From: Morella rubra
Lineage: Eukaryota; Streptophyta; Magnoliopsida; Fagales; Myricaceae
Length of the DNA: 64,000 nt
Reading direction: 5' to 3'
Assembly (NCBI GenBank): GCA_003952965.2
Contig: CM025853.1
Coordinates: 2,386,271-2,450,270 of the forward strand
The notes below the pieces were generated by a model, which searched no databases, was not told the DNA's origin, and was given only the letters and a program-made list of their open reading frames with translations. The first letter of the stretch is position 1. The number at the start of each line of letters is the position of its first letter. The position numbers and the translations under genes are program-made. Below, piece after piece: positions 24,506 to 36,600 of the stretch.

Positions 24506-25408
24506 TGCAGAAGATTAAGACCGATTCCTCCGGTGGGTACACGAGTTCAGTGGTGGAACTCTGGTACTGGTATTTCCACGGTAGGGCTCTGATAATGGCT
24601 TTAGTGCCGGGTCGGAATGGGTCGGTTTTAAATTTGGGTCAAGCCAACTTTTTTTTTTTCCTATTTTTATAAATAATAAAAAGGAAAAGGAAAGTGATGT
24701 TTCTATAATTAATACCGGTCAAAACTTTGATTTTTTTCAAGTCAAAACTCACCCAAGAAAATTATTTTGGTTTAAAGCTCGTGTTTGGTGGGATATTTTT
24801 TTTTAATAGAAATTTAGTGTAATGATTAGATAATAAATTTTATTCAAAAGATTGAAATATTTTTTTTATGAAAAAAATTATATTTGAATTAAAAAACTTT
24901 TTTAAAATTAAAAAATATTTTAAAAACCATTAAACAAATTTGACCATATTTTTTAAAATTTTTCTTGGCAATATAAAGTGATGAGCAAATTTTTTTTGTT
25001 TACAATTAAAAAGATTGGGGTGCTTGTTTCGTTGGAGCCGCCTATTCCTCCAAACCATTGGAAACAAAACTACACGCCCTTGTGCAATCTCCTTCCTTAT
25101 TGACCTTTCCTTTTAAAGTATTTGGCTATTTCGTTGACACAAAACTGGGAGTTTTCCGGCGACCCGAATCGTAATCGGAACTATAATACTGGTTAACCAT
25201 TTCCGATTTGGACGCATCCAGATCGAATCTGGACCCACTGGTTTGGGGAACATTGGGGCCCACATTGTCGTTTCCTATGCTTTGAAGATAACCCAAAAGA
25301 ATTTTGAGTTTGAATTTCATTTTGATGATCATGGAAAGAGAAATGGGTGCTATTGAAGTGTAATGGAAGAGAAAATGTAAATCTGGGTTGCTGTTGAGGT
25401 TGAGACTC
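24506..25408. promoter_or_regulatory. Divergent intergenic region between PFD1 and the PBL17-like kinase
   Basis: The 903 bases separate the two start codons and must hold both 5' leaders and promoters. The central part (24640-25010) is strongly AT-rich with poly(T)/poly(A) runs and a GTTTGGTGGGATATT segment that may be a decayed MITE end. I cannot place individual promoter elements with confidence. Confidence 0.4.
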
Positions 25409-28400
25409 ATGGGGATTTGTTTCAGTATTGAAGAAGACCAAATGCTGCAACAACATCAACGACTGCAGCAGCAAAAACAAGAACAACAGCCGGTGCAGTG
25501 TGGTAAGAGGAATCAAGTTAATTCTTTTGTATCAATTAAATCAACAAGTCTTTGTTTCTTTCATTTACGGCTATAATTGGATTTATTGGGTGTGTTTCTA
25601 TTGGAAATATGTTTGTAGACGAAGGATTTTTTTTTTTTTTGTTTAAAGGCATTAAATGATTAGTAATTGGTGGATCTAATGTATGTAACCATTAATTAAG
25701 ACTTTGCATTTTGGAAAGAGAAGCAGAATGCTAGTAAAATTCATTGGGTTGCCTTTGGGATATATGTGTTTTGAGAAGAGAAACATGTGTGATTTCTCTC
25801 CGCTCTTCCACTTAAAATTTTGCCGCAACGAGCCTACATTAATGTCAAGATTTCTGAGTCACTGATACTTGGGGGAAGAAGAATTAGAGAATTAGGCAAC
25901 TAACCTTGCATGTTCGTGTTGTTGTCCTATGAAGAAAAGAAAAACAGAAAAGAGTTCATATAAGCAAGAAAACATTAGTTATTGAAATCATTTTCAAATG
26001 TTCACCTCAACAATACTTCTTTCTTATGTCAAATTTCGGTTGAAGTAGGACATGAATCAGCTCTCCCTCGGAATACTTCAGAAAAAAGTACAAGTAGCGC
26101 TCCCTTGGCTCCCAGGGATGTCAAAGACCTCCGAGAAAGTCCTGTATATAGTAACGTCGATATCTTCACATATGAAGAAATGAGGCTGGCCACAAAACGT
26201 TTCCGGCCGGATTTAATTCTTGGTGAGGGTGGGTTTGGAATTGTATACAAAGGAGTTATTGATGAGAATGTGAGGCAAGGTTACAAGACTACCCAAGTAG
26301 CCATTAAGGAGCTTAATCGAGAAGGATTCCAGGGTGACAGGGAATGGCTGGTATTTGGCTTACCTTGTTCTCTCAGTTTATTTATTCTCTTCCAATATGA
26401 GGTTTTCTATGGAAAAGTTTCCTTTTATTATAGTTTAGTTTTGGAAAAAGAAATGAAACAGTAACATTGAACACCATCCAAAGTAGATCGAAAAACTATT
26501 AATGAACGGGAAAGCTAGCGACAATCTCATAATGCTGATAAAATGGTTCTTCAAAAGGCACTGTGAGAAGAGCAAACATCAATCTAACATTTGTAATTTT
26601 CTGTCAACTGCAATGGAAGACATTTTTGTATTCATAAGGAAGCTTTATAAATTAGAATCACTTAGTTTGGCTCTTAATGTCAACCTTTCCACTTAGCAAA
26701 ATATAGGAGCCACATCAATATAGAAACTAAACTCTACAGAACGCATACAACCAGTGCATTACAATATGTTGTTCTATGAGGTGGTCCAACTACATTTTAG
26801 TATAGGTTACTCTATGGTTTCAGGTTGTATTGATAACTATACATCTCATGTTATTTAAATATTCTAATCCATTAAAGATGAACTTCCTCAGCTTTTTCCT
26901 CAGATGAGTTACTTATGCTTAAGAATAAAATTTAGGTCATAGATTGGTACATACCTAGTCAAGAGAGATATCGATGAAACATCATGATTAATTGGCTTGA
27001 GAAATGAACTATCTCAGGTATAATCTTCTTGCTTGCCTCAGGGCCTTTCTGAAAAAAGAAGGAAATAAAGGTAAAACAGTGGGGGGCTGTACTTGAAAGT
27101 CTTGAAATTAACTTGTGGACAAAGCTTTTGTTATGAGAAGTAGGGAGGATATTGTTGCAAGAAAAGAGAGAGGATAGAGAAGAAAAGGAAAGTAAAAAAG
27201 TTAGGTCGATGACCCTTTTTCCTGTTTTGCTTCCAGGAATGTTACCTCTATTAACATATCCTAGATTGGTCAAATAAAGGGAAAGTAGAAAACCATGTCA
27301 AACCTTGGGATTAGGCGATTTTATAACTTTGAGAAGCACAGCTGCTTTTTCTATTGTTCAACTGGAGGTCCCATGGAGGCCTCTCACTTCTCTCAAAACC
27401 CTAACTCCCTAAGTGTCGATGGAACTTCAGTCCTATTTCTTTTGTACAACTACAAGAGGCTTTAGTGGCTGAACTAGTTGAAACTCGCAATCACTTTTTT
27501 TTACCCTTGGGCAAACACTAAGCTTGTTAATATTGAGTACTATTCTGGATACTGAGGGGATTTAAGTGCTTGTATTCCCCAATATCTTTGTTTGTTTTGC
27601 AGGCAGAAGTTAACTATTTAGGACAGCTCCGTCACCCTAATCTTGTGAAGCTCATTGGATACTGCTGTGAGGATGAGCACAGGCTTTTAGTTTATGAGTA
27701 CATGGGAAGTGGGAGCCTGGAAAGACATCTTTTTCGCAGTAAGTAATGGAATCCTTCCGAATTGAAAATGGGACTTGTGTGAAGCTAGCTACCCTTTAAA
27801 TTATTGTTTACAGCCTGAATTCACATGCATTGTAGTATCAAGGGATACCCTAGATTGGCAATGAATTGAAGACCAAACGTCTGTCTGCTACGTAGAATAT
27901 CACTTTTCAACTGTTCAAGTTGTTGAGCAACTGCCAACTAGTGCATGTCTCTCTCCATTGTCATCCCCATGCTTCATTGTGGTTCATTACTCCTAGCTCT
28001 CTCTCTCTCTTGCTATCTCTCTCTCTTTTTTTTTTTTCTTTTACTGCAAGGAGCTTCTCATTGGCAAGCAGACCTCCAATTAATTTCCCGTGGTGGTTTC
28101 CATAGTTCTCTTATATCATCAGCATAAGGCTACTTGGCCACTGAAGCCAAAGCTTTTTGCACATGCAACCTTATAGTTCTGCAGATCCTGCATCAATCAT
28201 GAAATATGCTTTGCAATTTTTGCTGCACAGCGTATAGACTATGATTGTTAAAAAAAAAAAAAAAAACACCATGTGAAATTTGCGCCGAAACTGTCAAAAC
28301 AACTCCAAACCTCCTCGTTCAATTCAGTGACGGCTACAAAGAAGGCCTAGAGGGGCCATCCCATCCCTCTCGCCTTCGGTGGCAAAAGAGACAAAAAGAT

Positions 28401-31193
28401 TCACCAAAATAAGTTGATAACAACTGATAATATTATGACAGAAGCAATCCATTATTTGAAATTGGAAGAAATGATTGTGTATACAGACGTGGATATTTTT
28501 ATTGGGTTGGGTGTGTTTTAGGTGAAAATCCTACCAAGTAATAATATTCCCTGAGATTGAAAGTGATAAGGAAGTATAGCCGAACAAAAACTATCTTTCT
28601 CATCAAAATTTTCTGCTGAACAAATAATGCATAGAGAGGGAAAAACAAGAGGAAATGGGACACGAAATAGAAAGGAATAGGAAAAATACAAGTGAATCAC
28701 TAATAAAGAAAGCAATTCTATTCTACTTACCTTTGAACGCTCTTATTGCTATAGCATCTAAAACCAATTATTCAACTCAACTCAACTAAACCTTCCAAGC
28801 CAGTTACTATTTTCTTCTTCAGACAGTTATTATCCCCAATCTATCTTCTCATTTTCTTCATAACGTATAAGGATTCTAGCATATACTCGTCTTCATTATT
28901 CCTTCTGATGTTAGTGATGTAATAATGTTATTTTTTATTGAGTTTTCAGATTGTTATTTCATGCATGACTGGTATTATTTGAATAATGATACTTTGGGTT
29001 TCATTTTCTTTTCATTGATATCATTTTACTCCACTCTCTCGCCTTCTGTTATCGTGTACAGAGTGGCAATGCTATGTTCGTTAGCATGCCATAACTATGT
29101 TTTATGCTTGGACTATGTACTTTTATACCTTTATTTCTCTAATCTAATTATGTTCCTTTTTCTTCATGACAACAAGATACTACTAAATCAGTAATGTATT
29201 CCCAGAATTGTGATGTTTCACCACACTCCATATGGTTGTGAAAATGGTGGATGGCTTCTATAGTTAGAAGTTTGGATGTCCCACAAAAACTGATGAGCAG
29301 ATCTATATTATATAGAAAAATTTAAGCCTCTGTTACTTATCATTTCTTCATCTTATTTTTTCTGAGGGTAGGAGTGGGCTCTACCCTAACTTGGTCAAGA
29401 AGAATGAAGATTGCCTTAGATGCTGCAAAAGGACTCGCTTTTCTTCATGGTGCAGAAAGACCTGTCATATACCGCGACTTCAAGACATCTAACATCTTGC
29501 TGGATGCGGTTAGTCCTCTTACTTTGTTATATTGGATCTTTTGAAAACAATTTGCATGACGTTTGAAGGAAGACTAACCTTCTCAGCTTGAGCTTGGTAA
29601 AAAATTCAATTTACTTCCACTACCCTGCAAGCCAGAACTTCTTTGCAAAAAGAGTGGTAAAGATTAAAGATTAAAGGGTCATACACCAAACTTCTGCCCT
29701 TTTTGTAATGCAAGTTCCCTTTTTTTTTCTTTTTCTTTTCTGTACAAATAGAAATTACTATTTATTCCATCAAACAAAGATAAGAATGCACGTGCTTGTA
29801 CAAGGAATGTTTCTTCCTGAGGAATTTTGGTTGGTTCAGCTGACTTAGTTACCACATAAACTTGCAGGATTTTAATGCGAAGCTTTCAGATTTTGGCCTT
29901 GCAAAGGATGGGCCAATGGGAGATCAAACCCATGTTTCAACACGAGTGATGGGTACTTATGGATATGCTGCTCCTGAGTATGTAATGACTGGTAAGTCCA
30001 TTGTTTAATAGCTCTGTGTATTGAATTCTTTCTTCATATGGCGAGTTTTTCTCTCTTCTCCTACAATTTTGAAGTTTTCACCTTTGCCAAGAAAGAAGGA
30101 ATACCAACCAAAGAAAAATAAGGAATAGGTTATACTTTAGTTATGATGATAGATAATAGGTTCTCATCACTTTCAAGCAGGAAAATGTTAACTCGTGTTA
30201 GTCTACAATGTGGTCTAAATGGAGTCTCCTGTATTTTTATAGCTGGTGTTTGTAATTGACTAGGATATTTAGCGTGTGATATCATCCCTCTAGGGTCAAA
30301 ATTACTGTTCAGGCTAGAAAGGATCTGTGAGAAGAGAAAATTTTGAACAGAAGTGGATGGTACTATTTTCTGCTTGTTTTCTCTCCTTCAGCAGAAAAAT
30401 TCTTTCTTTTTCAACTTTATTCAACAGCCAAACATCAAAATTTTACAAAATGTATTCCAGTCTCTGGAATTCTATCCCTCTAGAAGATAATGTCGGTACC
30501 ATAATTGAAGTAAATATTTGGTCATTGTAAATGACATTCAAATACAGAAGTAGAATGTTGCATTGCTCTCTTCTTAGAAAGTATCAGCATTACAGACTGG
30601 TACTAGAATGTAACTGCTTTAGTCCATGAACTTTTTTTTATTGATATTGACCAGGGCATTTAACGTCTAGAAGCGATGTTTATGGATTTGGGGTAGTGCT
30701 ACTTGAGTTGCTGATTGGAAGAAGAGCATTGGACAAGAGCAGGCCCAGCCGAGAGCACAACTTGGTTGAGTGGGCCCGCCCACTCTTGAACCATAATAAG
30801 AAGCTCCTTAGGATCTTAGACCCTAGGCTGGAAGGGCAGTACTCGGATAAAGCAGCAATGAAAGTGGCCCATTTGGCATACCAATGCCTTAGCCAAAACC
30901 CAAAAGGGAGGCCTCTTATGAACCAGGTTGTTGAAATCCTTGAGAATTTTCAGTCGCAGGAAGAAAACCTGGAGGAGGCAATCCTTCAAAGTGGGGGCAG
31001 TGGTTTAACACTTTATGAGGTTCCAAAGGATACCACTCGTACTCAGTCACAGAGAGGTGAAAGGGAGCCTGAGGGGCAGACGAGCAACCCAGGAAAAGGA
31101 AGGAGCAAAAGTGAGCCTCCCAATGATTGTGATCTATATAGCCCTTCGCCAGATTTATTGTGCAATGATAATTCAACTTCTTCCGGAAGCTGA
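25409..31193 (+). CDS. PBL17: Receptor-like cytoplasmic kinase, RLCK-VII, PBL17-like
   Basis: A cytoplasmic, membrane-anchored Ser/Thr kinase of the PBS1-like family, which relays signals from cell-surface receptors. Exons: 25409-25502, 26049-26350, 27603-27738, 29372-29508, 29868-29991, 30655-31193, giving 443 residues with every junction in frame. MGICFS at the N-terminus offers Gly2 for myristoylation and Cys4 for palmitoylation, and a Gln-rich stretch follows. Kinase landmarks: glycine loop GEGGFG (90-95), VAIK lysine (118), VIYRDFK catalytic loop with Asp213, DFGLA (231-235), and [10 protein letters not shown] ending at about 261. The activation-segment arginine/aspartate pair is kept, so an active kinase is expected. 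The C-terminal tail is Ser/Pro-rich. Exon 2 could also start at 26046, which would add one residue. The PBL17 name rests on sequence feel and neighbourhood, not a search. Confidence 0.9.
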
Positions 31194-33691
31194 TCCTGCA
31201 GCAAATATGGATGAAACTTGAACTTGTATAAGAGATTTATAACCGGTGAATACATCAGGTTTTTGGAACTAAAAGTTCTTGGCCATTAGTAAACTTTGAA
31301 GATTCTTGCCCTTCTAAAGAAGTGAACAATGATTTCGAAGTGAGTGTCCCTTTCATTTTTCGCTTAGTAGAAGCTACACTTATGTTTGTTTATTTGTTTA
31401 AATATTTGTATATTTTTCTTTACAGATGCGCAACTATAAGGGCTTACATCCTCCCTTTTTTCGCTTTCTTTTCTGGGCCATAGGTTTGAATCTCACGAGT
31501 AAGTTCTGTAAAAGCAACAGGAAGAACTACTCTCTCTTTTTCTTTTTTTCTTTTTTAAGGCAACAGGAAGAAGTTAGGTTCTGCTATAAATGCCTTACCT
31601 GATTGGGGACACATTATCCGCATTATTGCCCCTCAAAAACTGGAAGTGGTGGGAGAAGGAAAAAAAAAAAAAAAAGATGAGCCAGAGCACCCTACTTTCT
31701 GTGCATGAAGCAGAGTGTGGTCCACTGACTACCCGATACAAAATTACTAAATACAGGACAAATTTTAGTATCTATAATCAAAGCAATGTGAGACTGCTAG
31801 CATTAGGATGCTAGAACAGTTGATTGAAGAGTTCAATTCGTGGAAATTTGAAGTCAGTATTTATAAGTCGGATGAAATTAACGTATATTCATTACATTGG
31901 CTCAAATACTCTGCCGTATGGAGGATAGAATCGTGTCGCCATGAAGATGCCTCGTGTTATAGATGAAACTAGGGCCTCCATTAATTTCGGATATAAACTT
32001 AGCTTATAATGGTAAGGAGGATTATGGGGCTGCCCTGGCTTAAAATGACCAATTATAGCTCTATTCTACTTAAGTCAGGAAAAAGGATTGGAATTATTGG
32101 TCAAAACATTTAACAACTAACCAAATAAGCACAAAATCTCAGCAAAGATTCACAGATACAGCTCATAGATTGACTTGGTAAACCCAAAACATGTACTATG
32201 AAATCAAATGATTTCATCGTTGGTCAAAACAACTATCACAAAATCTCATCAGAGATTCGAAGATACACCTAATAGATTGACTTGGTAAACCCAAAACAGG
32301 TACTATGAAATCAAATGATTTAGTTCGTCATTGCAAGATGATGGCACTGCAAACAATCCCACATACACCAATTTGTGTCTTGCTCTCCAGAATAGTTATG
32401 TGAACCACGGTTGGGATGACCATACTGCATACTCATTAGCTGCAATTAAATCTACACATTCTCTACTATCGCAGCACATACGTACAAGCTTTCACATGGA
32501 ATCTTCATATCCTCCAAGATCCTCACCATGACTTTGGTTATATGACAATCAGGAAGATTTCGCTACAGAAACAGAAACTCATCAGTAGTTGCATTTTTTA
32601 TTTTGTCTCGTGCTTGAAGTGTGCACTACCAAGAGTATAGCAAGATTAGTTCACTTAAAGGGGAACATGCATCTTATGGCTGGAAGTAGATGTTGATTCA
32701 AAACTTGTATGACGGACATCCAAAGTCCATGGTAAGATCTAGTATCAATGTGCACAGTCATGATCCAAAACCTGATCTTGCTTCCATATTTATATATGTT
32801 AATACATAATCAAACACCAACATGAGTCGGAAAACTGAATAAAGGAGACTTTTGGAGCAAAAGAACGGTGTTTACAAAATAAGAACTAAAAACGACCCTG
32901 TTATCGTAAGTGGAATCAAATTTCAGAAATATCCATTAGAGAAGGTACTTGCAGCTAAAAAGAAAAATGTTGCAATAAAGGGTTAGTGCTGCGATCAGTA
33001 GAGATTAATGGCTTCAAAACTGTTTTTCCCGATGGACATTACACATGCCATTATCAGGATAGATAAACTGCATTCCCTCACTCATTCTATCACTCTATCA
33101 CTGCTGTTCAATTTTCGTACTAGATTTGACCAGAGAAGAACATCTAAAGTCTAATAAAAGATAGAAAAACAGCACCTATTGTTCTTTTTCACTTATAGAA
33201 CAACTATAAACATTCTAAACACTTAAATCTTCTCCAAACATGAAGACCAACTCAGGCAGAAACAATTTTAAATATACAAAACCAATATCTAATTCGTGAT
33301 ATGGAAGAAATCAAAGTTGTCAAAAAAGAAAAAACGAATCAAAACAGTCTTGCTATGCAAAAACAAATCAAATTTGCTACTGAGGGCAAGGCCTAAACAA
33401 CTCCACCCAGAAAATTGAGATTTCTGTTTGATCTCACATTTATATATATCACGTGAAATTTTGGAGCCACTTTGTCTGAGCCAATGCAAAAGCATTCAAC
33501 CATGTACCATAAAGTACCAATTAAACTTATTGCTCAGCCATTCTCTCTCACAGAGTGAGAAGAAGAGAATCAGTCTTTCAGGATATGTCATATGCCTTTG
33601 TACATCTTGTCTCTAGACAACAAAAAATATGTGAAAAAGATACGTTCTAAGTAAAATGTGCAGGTATAAACAGTCAAGAAGAGTAATTTAC
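31194..33691. other. Convergent intergenic region between kinase and TOR1-like genes
   Basis: The first few hundred bases should be the kinase 3' untranslated region. The rest is AT-rich with no supported gene. A tandem repeat with period 107 lies at 32130-32325. The right part may hold the short last coding exon and 3' end of the TOR1-like gene, which I could not place. Confidence 0.4.
32130..32325. repeat. Two-copy tandem repeat, period 107 bp
   Basis: CACAAAATCTCA starts units at 32130 and 32237, and GACTTGGTAAACCCAAAAC recurs at 32172 and 32279. The units are similar but diverged, and non-coding. Confidence 0.6.
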
Positions 33692-36600
33692 CCCATGCGT
33701 GGTACAATTTCATTGCTATTTCAGTAACAATTCTTCTCTCCACAGTGCTAGAGAATTCCATGTTCACAGCCTCCTGAATTGCAGACAAGAATTCTCGCCT
33801 TGCTTTCACAGAAGGAACAAGGTAATTTGGTCCATGAATAATGCTCAAATCCACAACCTAAAATGAGGGAGAACAAAAGCACAACTTCGCTCAGGAACTC
33901 AGTACATTGCTTCAATTCTAGGAGTGATAAATGGTTAAGAAAAGGACAATAATCTAATGCCATTAGTTTATTTTTTACAATCTGCTATTTCAAAAATAAA
34001 AAATAAAAAGACACGTGCAAAACAGTGAACTGACAAGCTCATAATGGGGGGTTCAGTTGTGTTGTCTCTTGATGCTTGTAGGTTCATATATGACAACAGA
34101 ACTCAGTTGACCTTTAGTGCGGTTGTTTCACGATGCTTTGGAGTTGACAAGAAGCGAGTGGCTTGATTAAAATGTGCAACCATTTTACTTTAATGAACCG
34201 TAATGAAAAGACCCCAATCATCATTTCACTAACCAGGAAAAGAACTATCGGAATTGGGAAAGAAAACTATCAATAGCATATTTTTGAGGTCCATGGGTCC
34301 AATTAGAATAGGTGGGGAGATTATTTGACACTTACATCTTGGAGGCTTTCATATTCAAGACATACACTACCAATTTCTTTGAAGCTACTACCATTACCAA
34401 AGCTCTGACTTGATTGTTTTGGTTACCGATTGGGGTTTTCAAACCAAATGACAAACTTCAAGCAAAACACATTCAAGCAAGCAAAAATTATGTCTTTTTA
34501 AATACCTCAGTGAGATCCATGCATGGCATGCATAGGAATCCAGCATAATCATTATTAGATAGACCCTTTATACATGTTTGAAAGAACTTGCCTGCTGCAA
34601 CCAAGGTGTAATGGAGTTCAGAAATCTCTGTTCTAGGAGGTATGATGCCAATGTACCAAGGATATCACTGACAGTCTTGGGTGACAGATTTTCCAGAACA
34701 GGACCAGTTCTATCAAGCAGCTCAACAATAACGAGTTCATCATGTGAACAGAGTGCTTCCAAATATGCAGAGTCTAGGTCCCCGTCACATAAAAAACCTT
34801 TCACACGTTTCCAAAGGTTATTCTGACTTTCTAAACCATTTCGTCTGATAGTAGGCCTAGAAGCTGAGGCAAAAATAGCATCAGCCCTTTTTATTTGCCC
34901 ACACCCAATGTTTTGTAACCCCTGCCCAGCACATTTTTGCATGTCTTTCCCCGTAGGATTCCCAGTAGTCTTTACCTTCCTATTTGTCCACATATCTGCA
35001 TCTTGGTTAGCAGCATTGCTTGACCTGCACCTACCAACTGCGCTTACCTCCCGAATATCAGAACTCTTCCCAGGAAACAAAGAAGGCTGTCTATTGTGAA
35101 TATCAACAGATGGCCGTGGGGTGCAGGTAGAGAGTCGAGGAGAATGTGCACTTTGGCTCTGCTTCGCAAGTTTGGAGCATGCTAAATCAGAATATTGCCC
35201 CCCATGTACAAGGTCCTGAGCAAGTCTACCTACTACATGTTCTAAACCTACCACCCTTGACTGAATCGAAGTCAAGCTCTCCATTATGCTGGTTGTAAAC
35301 ACCTACAGATGAGTTGGATATATAAGACATGATATACAGCAGCAGCTGTTCATAGCTAAGCATTATTGTGATGGAATGGTGAGTAGATAAGAAAAAAAAA
35401 ATCAGACATAGGATATGGTAGCTTTGTGAATGGGAAAAAACAACTAACAAACAGGGATTCAGAAATCCCAACTATGTCTTGTCAACTAATATGGCATGTT
35501 CACATTTAGCAAAATCTTTTTGGCAACACTTGAATTGGATGCTTTCAGGTGTTTATGAAAAACTAAAAAGTCTGTCTTGTAAGGCCATTATGAACAAAAG
35601 TGCTCCAAGCAGATAATCTTTAATTCATACATCATGTAGCAGATTTGAACCAACAACAAAGCTCCAAATTTATATGAATATCAGAGAACCCTACACTGGT
35701 TACCTGTAAGAGATCCAAGAGGTTTGATTGTTTGTTTTCAATCTCCAAAAGTTGCTTTCGTATGCAAACCACGTCATTTGAGATTTGTGAGCAACATCCA
35801 TGTGTAGTTTGGAAACAGAGTCCGTTACGGTCCAAGTCTACGGTCGAATCACTAAGACTTCGTACGATCCTGCATCTTTGATGAGTACATCTGTTCATCA
35901 CTAATTTCTTCGGCTGCAAACCGCTGAGTTCGTCGAATTGGCATAAGTAAGCCATCTTCCTCAAGACATTCATGAGAAACTGTCACAAACTTGGTCTCAA
36001 AGTTATCAGAAGGAAGAACACTCTTGTTTGTCATCCATTGTTACATACTCATATCCAACATTCTGCAGGCTTACTCTGCTCGTTTCAATGGGATTCTTCT
36101 AGCCTCATTATAACTCTGGCATTTGATCAATCATGCCTGCAATTTCTCCCCCTCTGCTTTAGAGGTTTAGTTTCCACACTGATGTTTTTAGGACTAGGAG
36201 TTTTGTGGGTCTGGGAGGTTTCCTCCATGAAACTTGAGATCACAGAATGTCAGCTAAAATGGAAATGGAATAAGAAGGGGATTGAACTGAAGCAAGGTCC
36301 AAAAGCACATGACAGATAACGGAAATTAATGCACATTTTTTTTTGGCCTTCCCTTGAACACAAAGTTTTAAACACACTTTTACACATACATTCACACTTT
36401 TCACAAACCCCAATAAACTTCAACATTCAAAAGATTCCCAAAATTTTAGAATATTCTCCAAAATTTCAGTAAACAAACGCCCCCATAATTTGCTTTGTTG
36501 AACAAAGAAACATTCAATGTGATGATGAAGTCCAAAAGCAGTACACAATGAAAGTTCTAAGTTCATTCTACAGATCAATTAGGAAATATGCAAACAAGAT

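Noticed and set aside
25126-25516. Minus-strand open frames over the kinase first exon
   Set aside because: They are shadows of the Gln-rich N-terminal exon and leader of the PBL17-like gene.
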